A DNA stretch of 64,000 nt from DATBSL01 sp964561785 (GTDB lineage Bacteria > Acidobacteriota > Vicinamibacteria > Fen-336). The notes under the pieces were generated by a model. The model was given only the letters and a program-made list of their open reading frames with translations. It was not told the origin of the DNA and made no database searches. Each line of letters opens with the position of its first letter. Positions within the stretch are counted from its first letter, which is position 1. The position numbers were made by a program, and so were the translations under genes. Shown here piece after piece: positions 41,085 to 49,891 of the stretch. The stretch spans positions 21,087 to 85,086 of the forward strand of contig CAZLRF010000019.1 of the NCBI GenBank assembly GCA_964561785.1. Reading direction: 5' to 3'.

Positions 41085-43199
41085 TCAGCGTCCTGGGACA
41101 TGGAAGGTGCGGCCCTCCCGGGCCGTGTCGACGAGGAGAGGCGCAGGGCGGAAACGCTCGCCGTGCCGCGCGTGGAGCCTCTCCATCGTCTCGAGGGCGA
41201 AGCGCGCCCCGAGGTGGTCGAGGTAGCGGAAGGGGCCCCCGAGGAACGGCGGGAAGCCCAGGCCGAAGATCGCCCCCACGTCGCCGTCGCGGGGCGAGCG
41301 CAGGATCCCCTCCTGGAGGCACAGGACGGACTCGTTGAGAAACGCGTACACCATGCGCTCCTGCGCCGCGCGCGCGTCGAGCGCCGCGCGCGAGCGCCCG
41401 CCGGGCAGCAGGTCGTAGGCGGACAGGTCGACGCGCTTCGTCGCCCCCCCGTACGTGTAGAAGCCCTTCTTCGCCTTGCGCCCGAGACGCCCGTCGGCGA
41501 GCACCTTCTCCATCGAGGGGGGCGGGGACATCCGCTCGCCGAAGTGCTGGTGCATGACCTTCGCCACCTTCGCCCCGACGTCGATCCCGACCTCGTCGAG
41601 GAGCGTGATCGGCCCCACCGGGAAGCCGAACGCGGTCATCGCCCGGTCGAGCCCGTCGACGGGGGCGCCCTCCTCGAGCAGCCACGTGGCCTCGTTCATG
41701 TACGCGGCGAGCGCCCGGCTCGTGTAGAACCCCGGCCCGTCGCGCACCACGATCACGTGCTTGCCGATCCGCCGTCCGAAGGCGGCCGCGGTCGCGATCG
41801 CGGTGAGGGCCGTCTCGCGCGTCACCACGATCTCGAGCAGCGGCATCTTGTGCACGGGGGAGAAGAAGTGCATCCCGAGCACCTGGGCGGGCCGCCGCGA
41901 GGCCTTGGCGATCTGTGTGATCGGGATCGAGGAGGTGTTGCTCGCGAAGACGCACTCGTCGCGCGTCGCCGCCTCGGTCTCGGCCAGGACCCGCCGCTTG
42001 AGGTCGAGGTCCTCGAACACCGCCTCGATCACCAGGTCGGCGCGGCGAAAGCCGGTGTAGTCGGTCGTGGGGGCGATCCGCTCGAGCCGGTGCCGGGCCT
42101 CGAGGCGGGTGAGGCGGCGGCGCTTCACGCGCTCCTCGAGGTTCGACCTCACGTGCTCGAGCCCCCGGGCGAGGGCGTCGTTCCCCGCGTCCTTCAGCCG
42201 CACCGCGACGCCCGCCTCGGCGGCGGCAGAGGCGATGCCCGCCCCCATGAGCCCCGCCCCGAGCACCCCCAGCTTGCGGACCTCGACGGCGGGGGTGCCC
42301 TCGGGATGGCCCGCGTCCTTCTTGATCTCCTGGGTCGCGAAGAACACGGACACGAGGTTGCGCGACACCTCCGATACGGCGAGGCGCCCGAAGGCCTGGG
42401 CCTCGAGGGCGAGGCCCTCCTCGAGCGGCCGGGCAGTGCCCTCCCGGATCAGGCGCACCGCCTCGAGGGGCGCCGGGTAGTGCCCCCCCGTCTTCTTCAA
42501 GACCGAGGAGCGGGCCTTCGAGACGATCAGCGGCCGCAGCAGCCGCTCGCGCAGCGGGATACCCGGGCGGCGCGGGGCGAGGCGCCCCTCGGCGAGACCG
42601 AGCGCCGCGCGGCGGGCCACGTCGAGCAGCACGGGGGCGGGGCAGACCTCGTCGACGAGGCCCGCCTTCCAGGCCCGCGTCGCCCTGAGCGTGCGCCCGG
42701 TCAGGACGAGGTCGAGGGCGGTGGCGAGGCCGACGAGCCGCGGCAGCCGCTGCGTGCCGCCCGCGCCGGGCACGAGGCCGAGCATGACCTCGGGCAGGCC
42801 GAGGCCGGTCCGGGGGTCGTCGGAGGCGACGCGGTAGCGGCAGGCGAGCGCGAGCTCCGTCCCCCCGCCGAGGCAGGTCCCGTGGATCGCGGCCACGACC
42901 GGCACACGACACCGCTCGAGTCGGTCGAAGATCGCGTGGGCGGCCCGGGAGAGCGCCTCGCCTTCCTCGGCCGAGCGGATCCGGGTGAAGTCCTTGATGT
43001 CCGCCCCGGCCACGAAGGAGTCGGGCTTGCCGCTCCGGAGCACGACCGCCCGCACCGCGGGGTCCCGCTCCACGTCCGCGAGCAGCGCCTCGAACTCGGA
43101 GACGAGCGCCCGGCCCAGGGTGTTCACCTTCTCGCCCGGGACGTCCAGCGTGAGGACGAGGACGCCGTCCGCGCCCGTCTCTCGCGTGAAGGCGCTCAT
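41085..43199 (-). CDS. fadJ: Fatty acid oxidation complex alpha subunit (enoyl-CoA hydratase/3-hydroxyacyl-CoA dehydrogenase)
   Basis: This 704-aa bifunctional enzyme has a crotonase half (about 1-190) with the catalytic Glu residues in GTCLGGGTELALAC and GLPEVMLGLVPGAGGTQRLP. The dehydrogenase half (about 305-700) has LGVLGAGLMGAGIA, ASNTSSIPIT, GMHFFSPVHKMPLLEIV and DGPGFYTSR. The N-terminal LDVPGEKVNTL is FadJ-like. The ATG overlaps the thiolase stop by 4 nt (ATGA), giving a coupled beta-oxidation pair. Confidence 0.95.
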   Translation of the reverse strand: MSAFTRETGADGVLVLTLDVPGEKVNTLGRALVSEFEALLADVERDPAVRAVVLRSGKPDSFVAGADIKDFTRIRSAEEGEALSRAAHAIFDRLERCRVPVVAAIHGTCLGGGTELALACRYRVASDDPRTGLGLPEVMLGLVPGAGGTQRLPRLVGLATALDLVLTGRTLRATRAWKAGLVDEVCPAPVLLDVARRAALGLAEGRLAPRRPGIPLRERLLRPLIVSKARSSVLKKTGGHYPAPLEAVRLIREGTARPLEEGLALEAQAFGRLAVSEVSRNLVSVFFATQEIKKDAGHPEGTPAVEVRKLGVLGAGLMGAGIASAAAEAGVAVRLKDAGNDALARGLEHVRSNLEERVKRRRLTRLEARHRLERIAPTTDYTGFRRADLVIEAVFEDLDLKRRVLAETEAATRDECVFASNTSSIPITQIAKASRRPAQVLGMHFFSPVHKMPLLEIVVTRETALTAIATAAAFGRRIGKHVIVVRDGPGFYTSRALAAYMNEATWLLEEGAPVDGLDRAMTAFGFPVGPITLLDEVGIDVGAKVAKVMHQHFGERMSPPPSMEKVLADGRLGRKAKKGFYTYGGATKRVDLSAYDLLPGGRSRAALDARAAQERMVYAFLNESVLCLQEGILRSPRDGDVGAIFGLGFPPFLGGPFRYLDHLGARFALETMERLHARHGERFRPAPLLVDTAREGRTFHVPGR

Positions 43200-44476
43200 C
43201 GCTCCAGCACCATGGCGAAGCCCATGCCCCCCTGGGCGCACACCGACACGAGGCCGAGCGACGCCCCGCGGCGCTTCATCTCCCGGGCGAGCGTGGTGGT
43301 GATCCGGGCGCCGGTCGCCCCGAACGGGTGGCCGAGCGCGATCGAGCCGCCGCAGACGTTGAGGCGGTCCCGGTCGACGCGACCCACGGGGGTCGAGCGG
43401 CCCAGGTGCTGCCGGGCCCAGGCCTCGGACTCGAGGGCCTGGATGTTCGAGGCCACCTGGGCGGCGAAGGCCTCGTGCATCTCGACGAGGTCCACGTCGG
43501 AGAGCTCTATCCCCGCCCGCTCGAGGGCCATCGGGATCGCGAGGCCCGGGCCCATCAGGAGCTGTCCCGCGGGGTCGACCGCGGCCACCGCCCACGACCG
43601 GACGAACGCGAGCGGCTCGTAGCCCTCGGCGCGGGCCTTGTCCTCCGACATGAGGAGGACGGCGGCCGCCCCGTCGGTCAGGGGCGAGGAGTTGCCGGCG
43701 GTGACGGTGCCGTACCTGCGGTCGAACACCGGCGGCAACGCGGCGAGGGCCTCGAGCGAGGCGTCCTTTCGGACGAGGTTGTCCTCGCTCACCGCCTCGA
43801 ACGACGGCGGCACGAAGACGGGTCCGATCTCCGCCGGGAGCCGGCCGTCGGCGATCGCGGCCGCCGCGTTGCGGTGGGAGGCGAGCGCGATGCGGTCCTG
43901 CTCTTCGCGGGAGACGGCGTTCTCCTTCGCCATCTTCTCCGCGGACTGGCCCATGGTGAGGCCGGTCGAGGGCTCGGCGATCGCGGGCACGTCGGGCACG
44001 AGGTCGCGGGGCCGCAGCCGCGCGAATGCCGCCACGCGGGCCCCGAGGGTCTTCGCTCGCTGCGCGTCGACGAGGACCCGGGCCATCCCCTGGCTGTGGA
44101 GGATCGGGACGTGGGAGAGCGACTCCGCGCCCCCGGCGATCCCCGCCTCCACGTGGCCGAGGGCGATGGCCGCCGCCACGTCGGCGATCGCCTGGTTGGC
44201 GCTGGCGCACGCGCGGTTGACCGTGTGCGCGGGGACGCTCTTCGGGAGGCCGGCCCCGAGGCCCGCCTCGCGCGCGAGGTTGGGCGCCTTCACCGAGGGC
44301 ACGACCTGTCCCATCACGACGGTGCCCACCCACGCGGGGTCGATCTCGGTGCGCTCGACGAGCTCGCGCACGCACGCCCTCGCGAGGTCGAGGGCGCTCG
44401 CCTCGCGCAGGAGGGTCCCCGCTCGGGCGAAGGGCGTGCGGCACCCGGCGACGATCGCGGCTCTTCGGTTGCTCAT
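43196..44476 (-). CDS. fadI: 3-ketoacyl-CoA thiolase (FadI type)
   Basis: This 426-aa thiolase cleaves 3-ketoacyl-CoA. The nucleophilic Cys is in NRACASANQA; the His and second Cys are in NVCGGSIALGHPFGATGAR and SVCAQGGMG. Long strings such as AGIAGGAESLSHVPI and VDLVEMHEAFAAQ are close to E. coli FadI. It is coupled to fadJ. Possible promoter elements lie at 44531-44558. Confidence 0.95.
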   Translation of the reverse strand: MSNRRAAIVAGCRTPFARAGTLLREASALDLARACVRELVERTEIDPAWVGTVVMGQVVPSVKAPNLAREAGLGAGLPKSVPAHTVNRACASANQAIADVAAAIALGHVEAGIAGGAESLSHVPILHSQGMARVLVDAQRAKTLGARVAAFARLRPRDLVPDVPAIAEPSTGLTMGQSAEKMAKENAVSREEQDRIALASHRNAAAAIADGRLPAEIGPVFVPPSFEAVSEDNLVRKDASLEALAALPPVFDRRYGTVTAGNSSPLTDGAAAVLLMSEDKARAEGYEPLAFVRSWAVAAVDPAGQLLMGPGLAIPMALERAGIELSDVDLVEMHEAFAAQVASNIQALESEAWARQHLGRSTPVGRVDRDRLNVCGGSIALGHPFGATGARITTTLAREMKRRGASLGLVSVCAQGGMGFAMVLER

Positions 44477-44530
44477 GGGACGCTACCGGGCCTCGGTCGA
44501 GGAGCCCGTCCTGAAGGACCGCACGCTCAG

Positions 44531-44558
44531 ATGCTAGCGCAACGCCTCCCCGCTGCAA
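44531..44558 (-). promoter_or_regulatory. Possible promoter of fadI-fadJ
   Basis: On the minus strand TTGCAG (44558-44553) and TAGCAT (44536-44531) are 16 nt apart, 55 nt upstream of the fadI ATG. Confidence 0.4.
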
Positions 44559-44760
44559 CCGTTTTCGACCGCGGGCATGACGGCGCGTACTCGACGTCAT
44601 GCCACGCGCTCACGCCTCGTCCGGTCGGGCGATCGGCACGGTGCGCCCGGTCACACCGCGCCGCGCGCGATCGGATAGACTCCGCATGCGACGCGCCGTG
44701 AGGCACTCCCTCCCTCGGGCCGGACGGACGCCGCCGCCCGAAGAGCCAGGAGGAGACACC

Positions 44761-45165
44761 GTGCACACGCCGCCGCGGCAGCGGTCCCGCATCGTCCCGC
44801 CGAACCCCATCACCGTGGCGATCGACGACGAGAACGGCCTGCCTCTCGGCTACGGGGCCATCGCGAACGTCTCGGACGCGGGCGGCTGCGTGTGGACGGA
44901 CGGGGCCCTCGAGCCGGGCGCCCGGCTGTCCCTGCGGGTGAGCTTCGCCCACCCACCCGAGGTCCACGAGGTCGCCGCCCGGGTCGTGTGGGGCGAGGAG
45001 GGGTGCGACCGGGAGGGCACGCCGATGCGGCGCTACGGCCTGCGCTGGGAGGGCGCCGCCGCGGGCTGCGTCGCGCGGCTGCGCGAGATGGCTCGGCGCG
45101 TGCAGGCGTCCTCCCGGACGCCCGCACGCGGGACGGGCCCCCTGCCCCGCCCGCAACCTTCGTGA
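44761..45165 (+). CDS. PilZ-domain protein
   Basis: This 134-aa protein has the two parts of the cyclic-di-GMP binding signature: a basic RQRSR near the N-terminus and NVSDAGG (about residue 40). PilZ beta-barrel strands (LRVSFAHPPEVHEVAARVVW, RYGLRWEG) follow. The GTG at 44761 follows AGGAGG. It could bind the cyclic di-GMP turned over by the GGDEF-EAL protein at 21988-24072. It may lead a short operon with the nuclease, YjbQ and M50 genes. Confidence 0.82.
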   Translation: MHTPPRQRSRIVPPNPITVAIDDENGLPLGYGAIANVSDAGGCVWTDGALEPGARLSLRVSFAHPPEVHEVAARVVWGEEGCDREGTPMRRYGLRWEGAAAGCVARLREMARRVQASSRTPARGTGPLPRPQPS

Positions 45166-45193
45166 GACGATTCGGGGCTGACCAGGAGAGCGC

Positions 45194-45838
45194 ATGAGAA
45201 GCCCCCGCATCGTTGCCGTCCTGTCTCTCGTCCTGCTCGCGACCGCGCCCGTGCTCGCGCAGTCCCCGAAACCGGGACCGGCGCCGGTCCCGCGGCCGGC
45301 CGCCGCCCCGCGCCCGGAGCCCCGGCCGCAGACGCGGCCCCACTCGCGGCGCGTCCCGGTCGACCCCGCCCTCGTCCAGGTCGACGACGGGGACACCGTC
45401 GACATCCGCTGGTCGAAGGACGACGTCGAGACCGTGCGCATCCTCGGCATCGACACCCCCGAGACCCGCCACGTGGAGCACGACCTGCCCTACGGCCAGC
45501 CGTTCGGGCCCGAGGCCCGGGCCTTCGCGCGGGGCGCCTTCGCCGCGGCCACGCAGGTCGAGCTGCTGCGGGCGAGCACGGTCGACCCCTTCGGTCGCAC
45601 GCTGGGCTACCTCTTCCTGAACGGCCGCAGCTACTCCGTCCTCGTCGTGAGGGCCCGCCTCGCCGCGGAGAGCGTGACGTTCTACGGGGACAACGGCTTT
45701 CCCAAGGAGGCGGCCGAGGTGCTGGCCGCGGCGAAGGAGGCGGGCCCCCTGCCCTTCGAGCCGCCGCACGCCTTCCGCGGGCGCATGCGCGAGCTGTCCC
45801 GGTGGCTCGAGCAGAGAGGCCTCGAGGCCGAGCCGTAG
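45194..45838 (+). CDS. Secreted thermonuclease-like (SNase) protein
   Basis: This 214-aa protein has a signal peptide (RIVAVLSLVLLATAPVLAQ), a Pro-rich linker (about 24-50) and an SNase fold. Catalytic residues are seen as DDGDT, VRILGIDTPETRH and DPFGRTLGYLF, corresponding to the Arg-Glu-Arg set. It probably degrades nucleic acids in the periplasm or outside. It lies 28 nt after the PilZ gene. Confidence 0.85.
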   Translation: MRSPRIVAVLSLVLLATAPVLAQSPKPGPAPVPRPAAAPRPEPRPQTRPHSRRVPVDPALVQVDDGDTVDIRWSKDDVETVRILGIDTPETRHVEHDLPYGQPFGPEARAFARGAFAAATQVELLRASTVDPFGRTLGYLFLNGRSYSVLVVRARLAAESVTFYGDNGFPKEAAEVLAAAKEAGPLPFEPPHAFRGRMRELSRWLEQRGLEAEP

Positions 45839-45848
45839 GGGCGCGGCC

Positions 45849-46292
45849 GTGGCCCTCGTCACCGACCGCATCCGCCTCCGCACGAGGGGCGACTCGCACA
45901 TGCTCGACCTCACGCCGGGGGTCCGCGAGCTGGTCTCGCGCCACCGCTTCCGCGAGGGACAGGCCCTCGTCTTCGTGGTCGGCTCCACCGCGGCCCTGAC
46001 GACCGTGGAGTTCGAGCCGGGCCTCCAGCAGGACCTTCCAGAAGCGCTCGAGCGGCTCGCTCCGCGCGACCGGCCCTACCGTCACGAGCAGACGTGGCAC
46101 GACGACAACGGCCACGCCCACGTGCGGGCCAGCATCCTCGGCCCCTCCCTGGCGGTGCCGTTCGCCGGCGGCCGGCTTCTCCTCGGGACCTGGCAGCAGA
46201 TCGTCCTCCTCGACTTCGACACCCGCCCCCGCGACCGGGAGGTCGTGGTCCAGCTCAGCGGCGAGCTCGAAGAGGGAGATCCGGACCGGTGA
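45849..46292 (+). CDS. yjbQ: YjbQ family protein (UPF0047)
   Basis: This 147-aa protein has the family core YRHEQTWHDDNGHAHVRASILGPSLAVPF and the C-terminal LLGTWQQIVLLDFDTRPRDREVVVQLSG. Proteins of this family are annotated as secondary thiamine-phosphate synthases; the physiological role is not settled. The GTG start is 10 nt after the nuclease stop, and the gene ends in GTGA overlapping the next start. Confidence 0.9.
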   Translation: MALVTDRIRLRTRGDSHMLDLTPGVRELVSRHRFREGQALVFVVGSTAALTTVEFEPGLQQDLPEALERLAPRDRPYRHEQTWHDDNGHAHVRASILGPSLAVPFAGGRLLLGTWQQIVLLDFDTRPRDREVVVQLSGELEEGDPDR

Positions 46293-46936
46293 AGGCCCCT
46301 CCGCGGCGGCTCGCCCTCCCCCTCGCCCTCGCCGCGGCCGTCCTCCTCCTCTGGGACAGCCCGGTCGTCTACCCCTTCCGCGTCTTCGTGGTCCTGCTCC
46401 ACGAGGTCTCGCACGGGATCGCCGCGGTCGCGACCGGAGGGCGGATCGTGTCGATCGGCCTCACCGCCGACGAGGGCGGCGTGTGCGTCACCCGCGGCGG
46501 CTCGCCCTTCCTGATCCTCAACGCGGGCTACCTCGGCAGCCTCCTGTGGGGCGCCCTCTTCCTCCTCCTCGGGGGACGGAGGACGACCGCGCGGAGCGTC
46601 GTCTCCCTGGTCGGGGCCCTCACGGTCCTCGCCACCCTGCTCTACGTCCGCACGTGGTTCGGCTTCGCCTACGGCCTCCTCGCCGGGGCCGCGCTCCTGC
46701 TCGTCGCGGCGCGGCTCGCGCCCGCGGCCTCGGAGCTGCTCCTGGCCACGCTGGGGGCGACGAGCGCGCTGTACGCCGTTTGGGACGTGCTCTCCGACGT
46801 CGTGCTGCGCCACTCCGGCCAGAGCGACGCGGCGGCCCTCGCGCGCCTCACCGGCGTGCCCGCCCTCGCCTGGGGCGTGCTCTGGATGGCCCTGTCCGTC
46901 GCGGTGCTCGCCTTCGTCCTGCGACGCCTCGCCTGA
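46289..46936 (+). CDS. M50-type membrane metallopeptidase-like protein
   Basis: This 215-aa polytopic membrane protein has the zinc motif HEVSH (about residues 38-42) in a hydrophobic helix (VFVVLLHEVSHGIAAVATGG). Several further transmembrane segments follow; NAGYLGSLLWG resembles the second conserved motif of the short M50B class. It probably cleaves membrane proteins, with unknown target. The GTG overlaps the YjbQ stop by 4 nt. Confidence 0.8.
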   Translation: MKAPPRRLALPLALAAAVLLLWDSPVVYPFRVFVVLLHEVSHGIAAVATGGRIVSIGLTADEGGVCVTRGGSPFLILNAGYLGSLLWGALFLLLGGRRTTARSVVSLVGALTVLATLLYVRTWFGFAYGLLAGAALLLVAARLAPAASELLLATLGATSALYAVWDVLSDVVLRHSGQSDAAALARLTGVPALAWGVLWMALSVAVLAFVLRRLA

Positions 46937-47080
46937 TCGCGGGCCCTCGCCCGAGGCCCGGCGCGGGCGAACTGTGATCCATGAGCGCCCCCGATGCCTC
47001 CCCCCGGGGCCTCGCCCCGCGTAGAATCCCGTGTTCGTGAGTGCGGGCGGCGCTGCCGGGGCCCGCCGGGGGGCACTTGA

Positions 47081-48460
47081 ATGAAGCGGATCGGCATCCT
47101 GACCGCCGGCGGGGACACGCCGGCCCTCAATGCGACCGTGCACGGCGCGGTCGTCCGCGCGAACCAGCGGCGGGTCGAGGTCTACGGCTTCATCAAGGGC
47201 TACTCCGCCCTGCTCAACCCGGCCGTCCCCCACGTCCACCTGAACCCGCTGTTCACCGAGATCCCCGAGCTCGATCCCACGCGCGGCGGCACGGTCATCG
47301 GCGCCTCGCGCGCCTTCGTCGACTCCGAGGACCTCGAGACGATCGATCAGATCGCGGAGCGCTTCAAGCGCCTGAAGATCGACGGCCTCATCTGCGTGGG
47401 GGGCGACGGCACGCTCAACGGCCTGCAGCCCTTCGCCGAGCGCTTCCCGGTCGTCCTCGCCCCGAAGACGATCGACAACGACCTCGGCCTCAACCACGCG
47501 AACGAGCCCGACGAGTGGGAGCGCGTCCCCGCGACCGAGCCGCCGGGATACCGCTACCGGCTCGGCCGCTCGCTCAGCCGCTTCGAGCTCGACGGCATGA
47601 TCAACTACGTGACCCCCGGCTACGCCACCGCGGTCTTCGACTCCGTGCAGGGCCTGCAGCGCGTGCGCACCACCGCGGAGAGCCACCGCCGGATCGGCAT
47701 CGTCGAGGTCATGGGCCGCCACTCGGGCTACATCGCGCTCGGCACCGCCTACGGGCAGCCCGACATCATCCTCGTGCCGGAGGTGCCGGTCCGGATCCCC
47801 TCCCTCGTCGAGCGGGTGCGCGAGCTGTACGAGCTGCAGAAGAACGTGGTGATCGTGTGCGGGGAGGGCATCGTGGGCGAGGACGGCCGCGAGCTCGGCG
47901 CGAAGCGCGAGAGCCACGACCCCGCGGGCAACGTCACCCTCTCCGGGGCCTCGGACGCCCTGCGCGACGTCCTCGTCGACCACTTCGGCGACCTGTACTT
48001 CCAGCAGTTCCGGCGCGCGGAGTCGGCCAAGGCCGCGGTCTTCACCCGAAAGGTCGGCCACACCCAGCGCGGCGGCCGGCCGATCCTCTTCGACCGCTTC
48101 CACGGGGGCCAGCTCGGGGGCAAGGCGGTCGACATGCTCCTCGAGGGACGCAACAACGCGATCGCGATCCTCCAGTGGGACCGCGCCCGGGGCTTCTTCG
48201 TCGACGCCTACGACGGCAACGCCTTCCGCGACCGCTGGGGCGTGATCCACGCCCGCCACCTGCACCCGTGCTTCTACGACCAGGAGCTGATGCGGCCCTC
48301 CAAGACCGGCGTCGAGTACCTGCTGCCGATCTTCACGAACGCGGTCGGTCACGCCGACATCGAGGCGATCCGCCAGTCGGTGTTCGACGCGGGAAGCCTC
48401 TTCCGCCCCTACCACTCCGTGAACACGGACATCAACAAGCGGATCCGCTACTTGGATTGA
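47081..48460 (+). CDS. 6-phosphofructokinase, mixed ATP/PPi-type signature
   Basis: This 459-aa enzyme phosphorylates fructose-6-phosphate. It has the start ILTAGGDTPALNATVHG, the phosphate loop VGGDGTLNG, the catalytic PKTIDNDLG and MGRHSGYIALG. GGDG (Gly, not Asp) is the ATP-type residue, whereas Lys in PKTIDND is the residue of PPi-dependent and group X enzymes. ATP use is inferred by analogy with trypanosomal enzymes of the same mix. The last three codons and the stop form the left arm of a long inverted repeat. Confidence 0.92.
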   Translation: MKRIGILTAGGDTPALNATVHGAVVRANQRRVEVYGFIKGYSALLNPAVPHVHLNPLFTEIPELDPTRGGTVIGASRAFVDSEDLETIDQIAERFKRLKIDGLICVGGDGTLNGLQPFAERFPVVLAPKTIDNDLGLNHANEPDEWERVPATEPPGYRYRLGRSLSRFELDGMINYVTPGYATAVFDSVQGLQRVRTTAESHRRIGIVEVMGRHSGYIALGTAYGQPDIILVPEVPVRIPSLVERVRELYELQKNVVIVCGEGIVGEDGRELGAKRESHDPAGNVTLSGASDALRDVLVDHFGDLYFQQFRRAESAKAAVFTRKVGHTQRGGRPILFDRFHGGQLGGKAVDMLLEGRNNAIAILQWDRARGFFVDAYDGNAFRDRWGVIHARHLHPCFYDQELMRPSKTGVEYLLPIFTNAVGHADIEAIRQSVFDAGSLFRPYHSVNTDINKRIRYLD

Positions 48461-48494
48461 TTCGCGTCGGATCGCGTCGCGAATCAATCCAAGT
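48450..48494. repeat. 17-bp perfect inverted repeat spanning the pfk stop codon
   Basis: ACTTGGATTGATTCGCG (48450-48466) is exactly repeated in inverse at 48478-48494, with an 11-nt loop. The left arm encodes the last residues and stop codon of the kinase. Only a short T-rich stretch follows, so termination may be weak or factor-assisted. Confidence 0.85.
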
Positions 48495-48499
48495 TTCTC

Positions 48500-48568
48500 G
48501 AAGGCCCCGATGAAGGCCGTCCCCGAAGGCCCTTCTGGAAGGCCGCCTCGAAGGCCTCCTCGAAGGCC
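48500..48568. repeat. Six-copy GAAGGCC array
   Basis: GAAGGCC occurs at 48500, 48512, 48525, 48538, 48550 and 48562, spaced 12-13 nt apart, with variable 5-6 nt fillers. It lies between two long inverted repeats in the convergent intergenic region. No open frame supports coding. Confidence 0.8.
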
Positions 48569-48596
48569 GTCGCAGACGGATCGGCACCGGCTCAGG

Positions 48597-48634
48597 ACCG
48601 ATGGGAGCGCCGCCGGAGAGGCGCTCCCATCGGT
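48597..48634. terminator. 15-bp perfect inverted repeat after the ABC permease operon
   Basis: ACCGATGGGAGCGCC (48597-48611) pairs fully with 48620-48634 around an 8-nt loop. It begins one base after the stop codon of the minus-strand permease. No T-run follows on either strand. It is a likely terminator or transcript-end stabiliser. Confidence 0.6.
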
Positions 48635-48635
48635 G

Positions 48636-49889
48636 TCATTCGTACCGGAGCGCCTCCACCGGGTCGAGCCGCGAGGCCTTCAGCGCGGGCACGAGGCCCG
48701 ACAGCGCGCCCACCACGACGAGGATGAGCGTCGAGCCGAGGACCGTGAGGGCCGAGATGCGCAGCTGCATGTCGCCCTTGCCCGAGTCGTCCTGGTAGAG
48801 GGGGCCGAGCACGGGCAGGATCGGCATGGCGGCGGTCACCGCGTAGGAGAGCACGATCCCGGCCGCGCCCCCGACGAGGGTCAGCACCAGGGCCTCCGCG
48901 AGGAACTGGAGCCGGATGTGGCGCTTCCTCGCTCCCAGGGCCCTCCGCAGGCCGATCTCCCGCACCCGCTCGTCCACGGAGACCAGCATGATGTTGGCGA
49001 CGCCCACGCCCCCGATGCCCAGGGTCAGGGTGCCGATGAACACGAGCAGGACCTGGAGGCCGATCGTGATCCCGTCGATGATCGGCCGGAACTCCTCGCG
49101 CCCGAACATCTGGATGGCACGGGTGTCCGTGCCCGAGAAGCGCTGCCGCTTTCCCACCGTGTCGCGCACCTGCTGGATGGCGGCCTTCTCCATGGAGGGC
49201 GAGACCGCGCTGAAGACGAGGACGCTCGCGTAGCGCGTGTCCCACAGGTCGCCCGCGGTCGTGTAGGGGATGAACACGCACTCGTCGTCGCTCGTGAAGT
49301 AGTTGCTCATCTGCATCTTCCGGTCCATCGCGCCCACCACGGTGAAGCGCATGCCGTCGATGCGGATCGTCTCCCCGACGGCCGGCCGCCCGGCGAAGAG
49401 CTTCTTCCGCAGCTGCGACCCGAGGAACGCCACCCGGCGCCGCTCCACGAAGTCCTCGGGGCTCAGCCAGCGGCCGTCGCTCGGGACCTCGTTGCGGATC
49501 TCGCCGTAGACGGGCTCCACCCCGCGGACCGCGGTGTTGGCCATGCGATCGCCGTAGGCGATCTGCCGCCACTGCACCGTCTCCATGCTGATGCTCTTGA
49601 CGAGCGTCGCCTCGGCCTCGATCGCGTCGCGGTCCGCCTTCTCGAACCGGACCCGGCGGCCGGCCCTCTCCCCGCCCGCCTGCTCGCTCGTCTGGCCCGG
49701 CCAGGCCACGACCGCGCTTCGCCCGAAGGCGTCGAAGGCGTGGGTCAGGATGGCGCGAAACCCCGAGCCGTAGGCGAGGAGCACCGTCACCGCCACGATG
49801 CCCCACACGATGCCGAGCATGGTGAGCAGGCTCCGGGTGCGGTTCCGGGTGAGGTTCGTCCAGCTCTGCACGACCAGCTCGCGGAGCAC
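48636..49889 (-). CDS. MacB-like ABC transporter permease (second copy)
   Basis: This 417-aa FtsX/MacB-type permease has an N-terminal helix (RSLLTMLGIVWGIVAVTVLLAYG), a large periplasmic MacB_PCD domain (about 45-240) and three C-terminal helices with GIGGVGVANIMLVSVDERVREIGLRRALGAR and the PVEALRYE ending. There is no ATPase domain. The GTG at 49889 has GGAGG upstream and starts 2 nt after the first permease. It works with the adaptor and another permease in the same operon. Confidence 0.9.
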   Translation of the reverse strand: MLRELVVQSWTNLTRNRTRSLLTMLGIVWGIVAVTVLLAYGSGFRAILTHAFDAFGRSAVVAWPGQTSEQAGGERAGRRVRFEKADRDAIEAEATLVKSISMETVQWRQIAYGDRMANTAVRGVEPVYGEIRNEVPSDGRWLSPEDFVERRRVAFLGSQLRKKLFAGRPAVGETIRIDGMRFTVVGAMDRKMQMSNYFTSDDECVFIPYTTAGDLWDTRYASVLVFSAVSPSMEKAAIQQVRDTVGKRQRFSGTDTRAIQMFGREEFRPIIDGITIGLQVLLVFIGTLTLGIGGVGVANIMLVSVDERVREIGLRRALGARKRHIRLQFLAEALVLTLVGGAAGIVLSYAVTAAMPILPVLGPLYQDDSGKGDMQLRISALTVLGSTLILVVVGALSGLVPALKASRLDPVEALRYE

Positions 49890-49891
49890 GG

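Noticed and set aside
48500..48568. CRISPR-like spacing of GAAGGCC
   Set aside because: A 7-bp repeat with 5-6 nt fillers is far too short for repeats and spacers.
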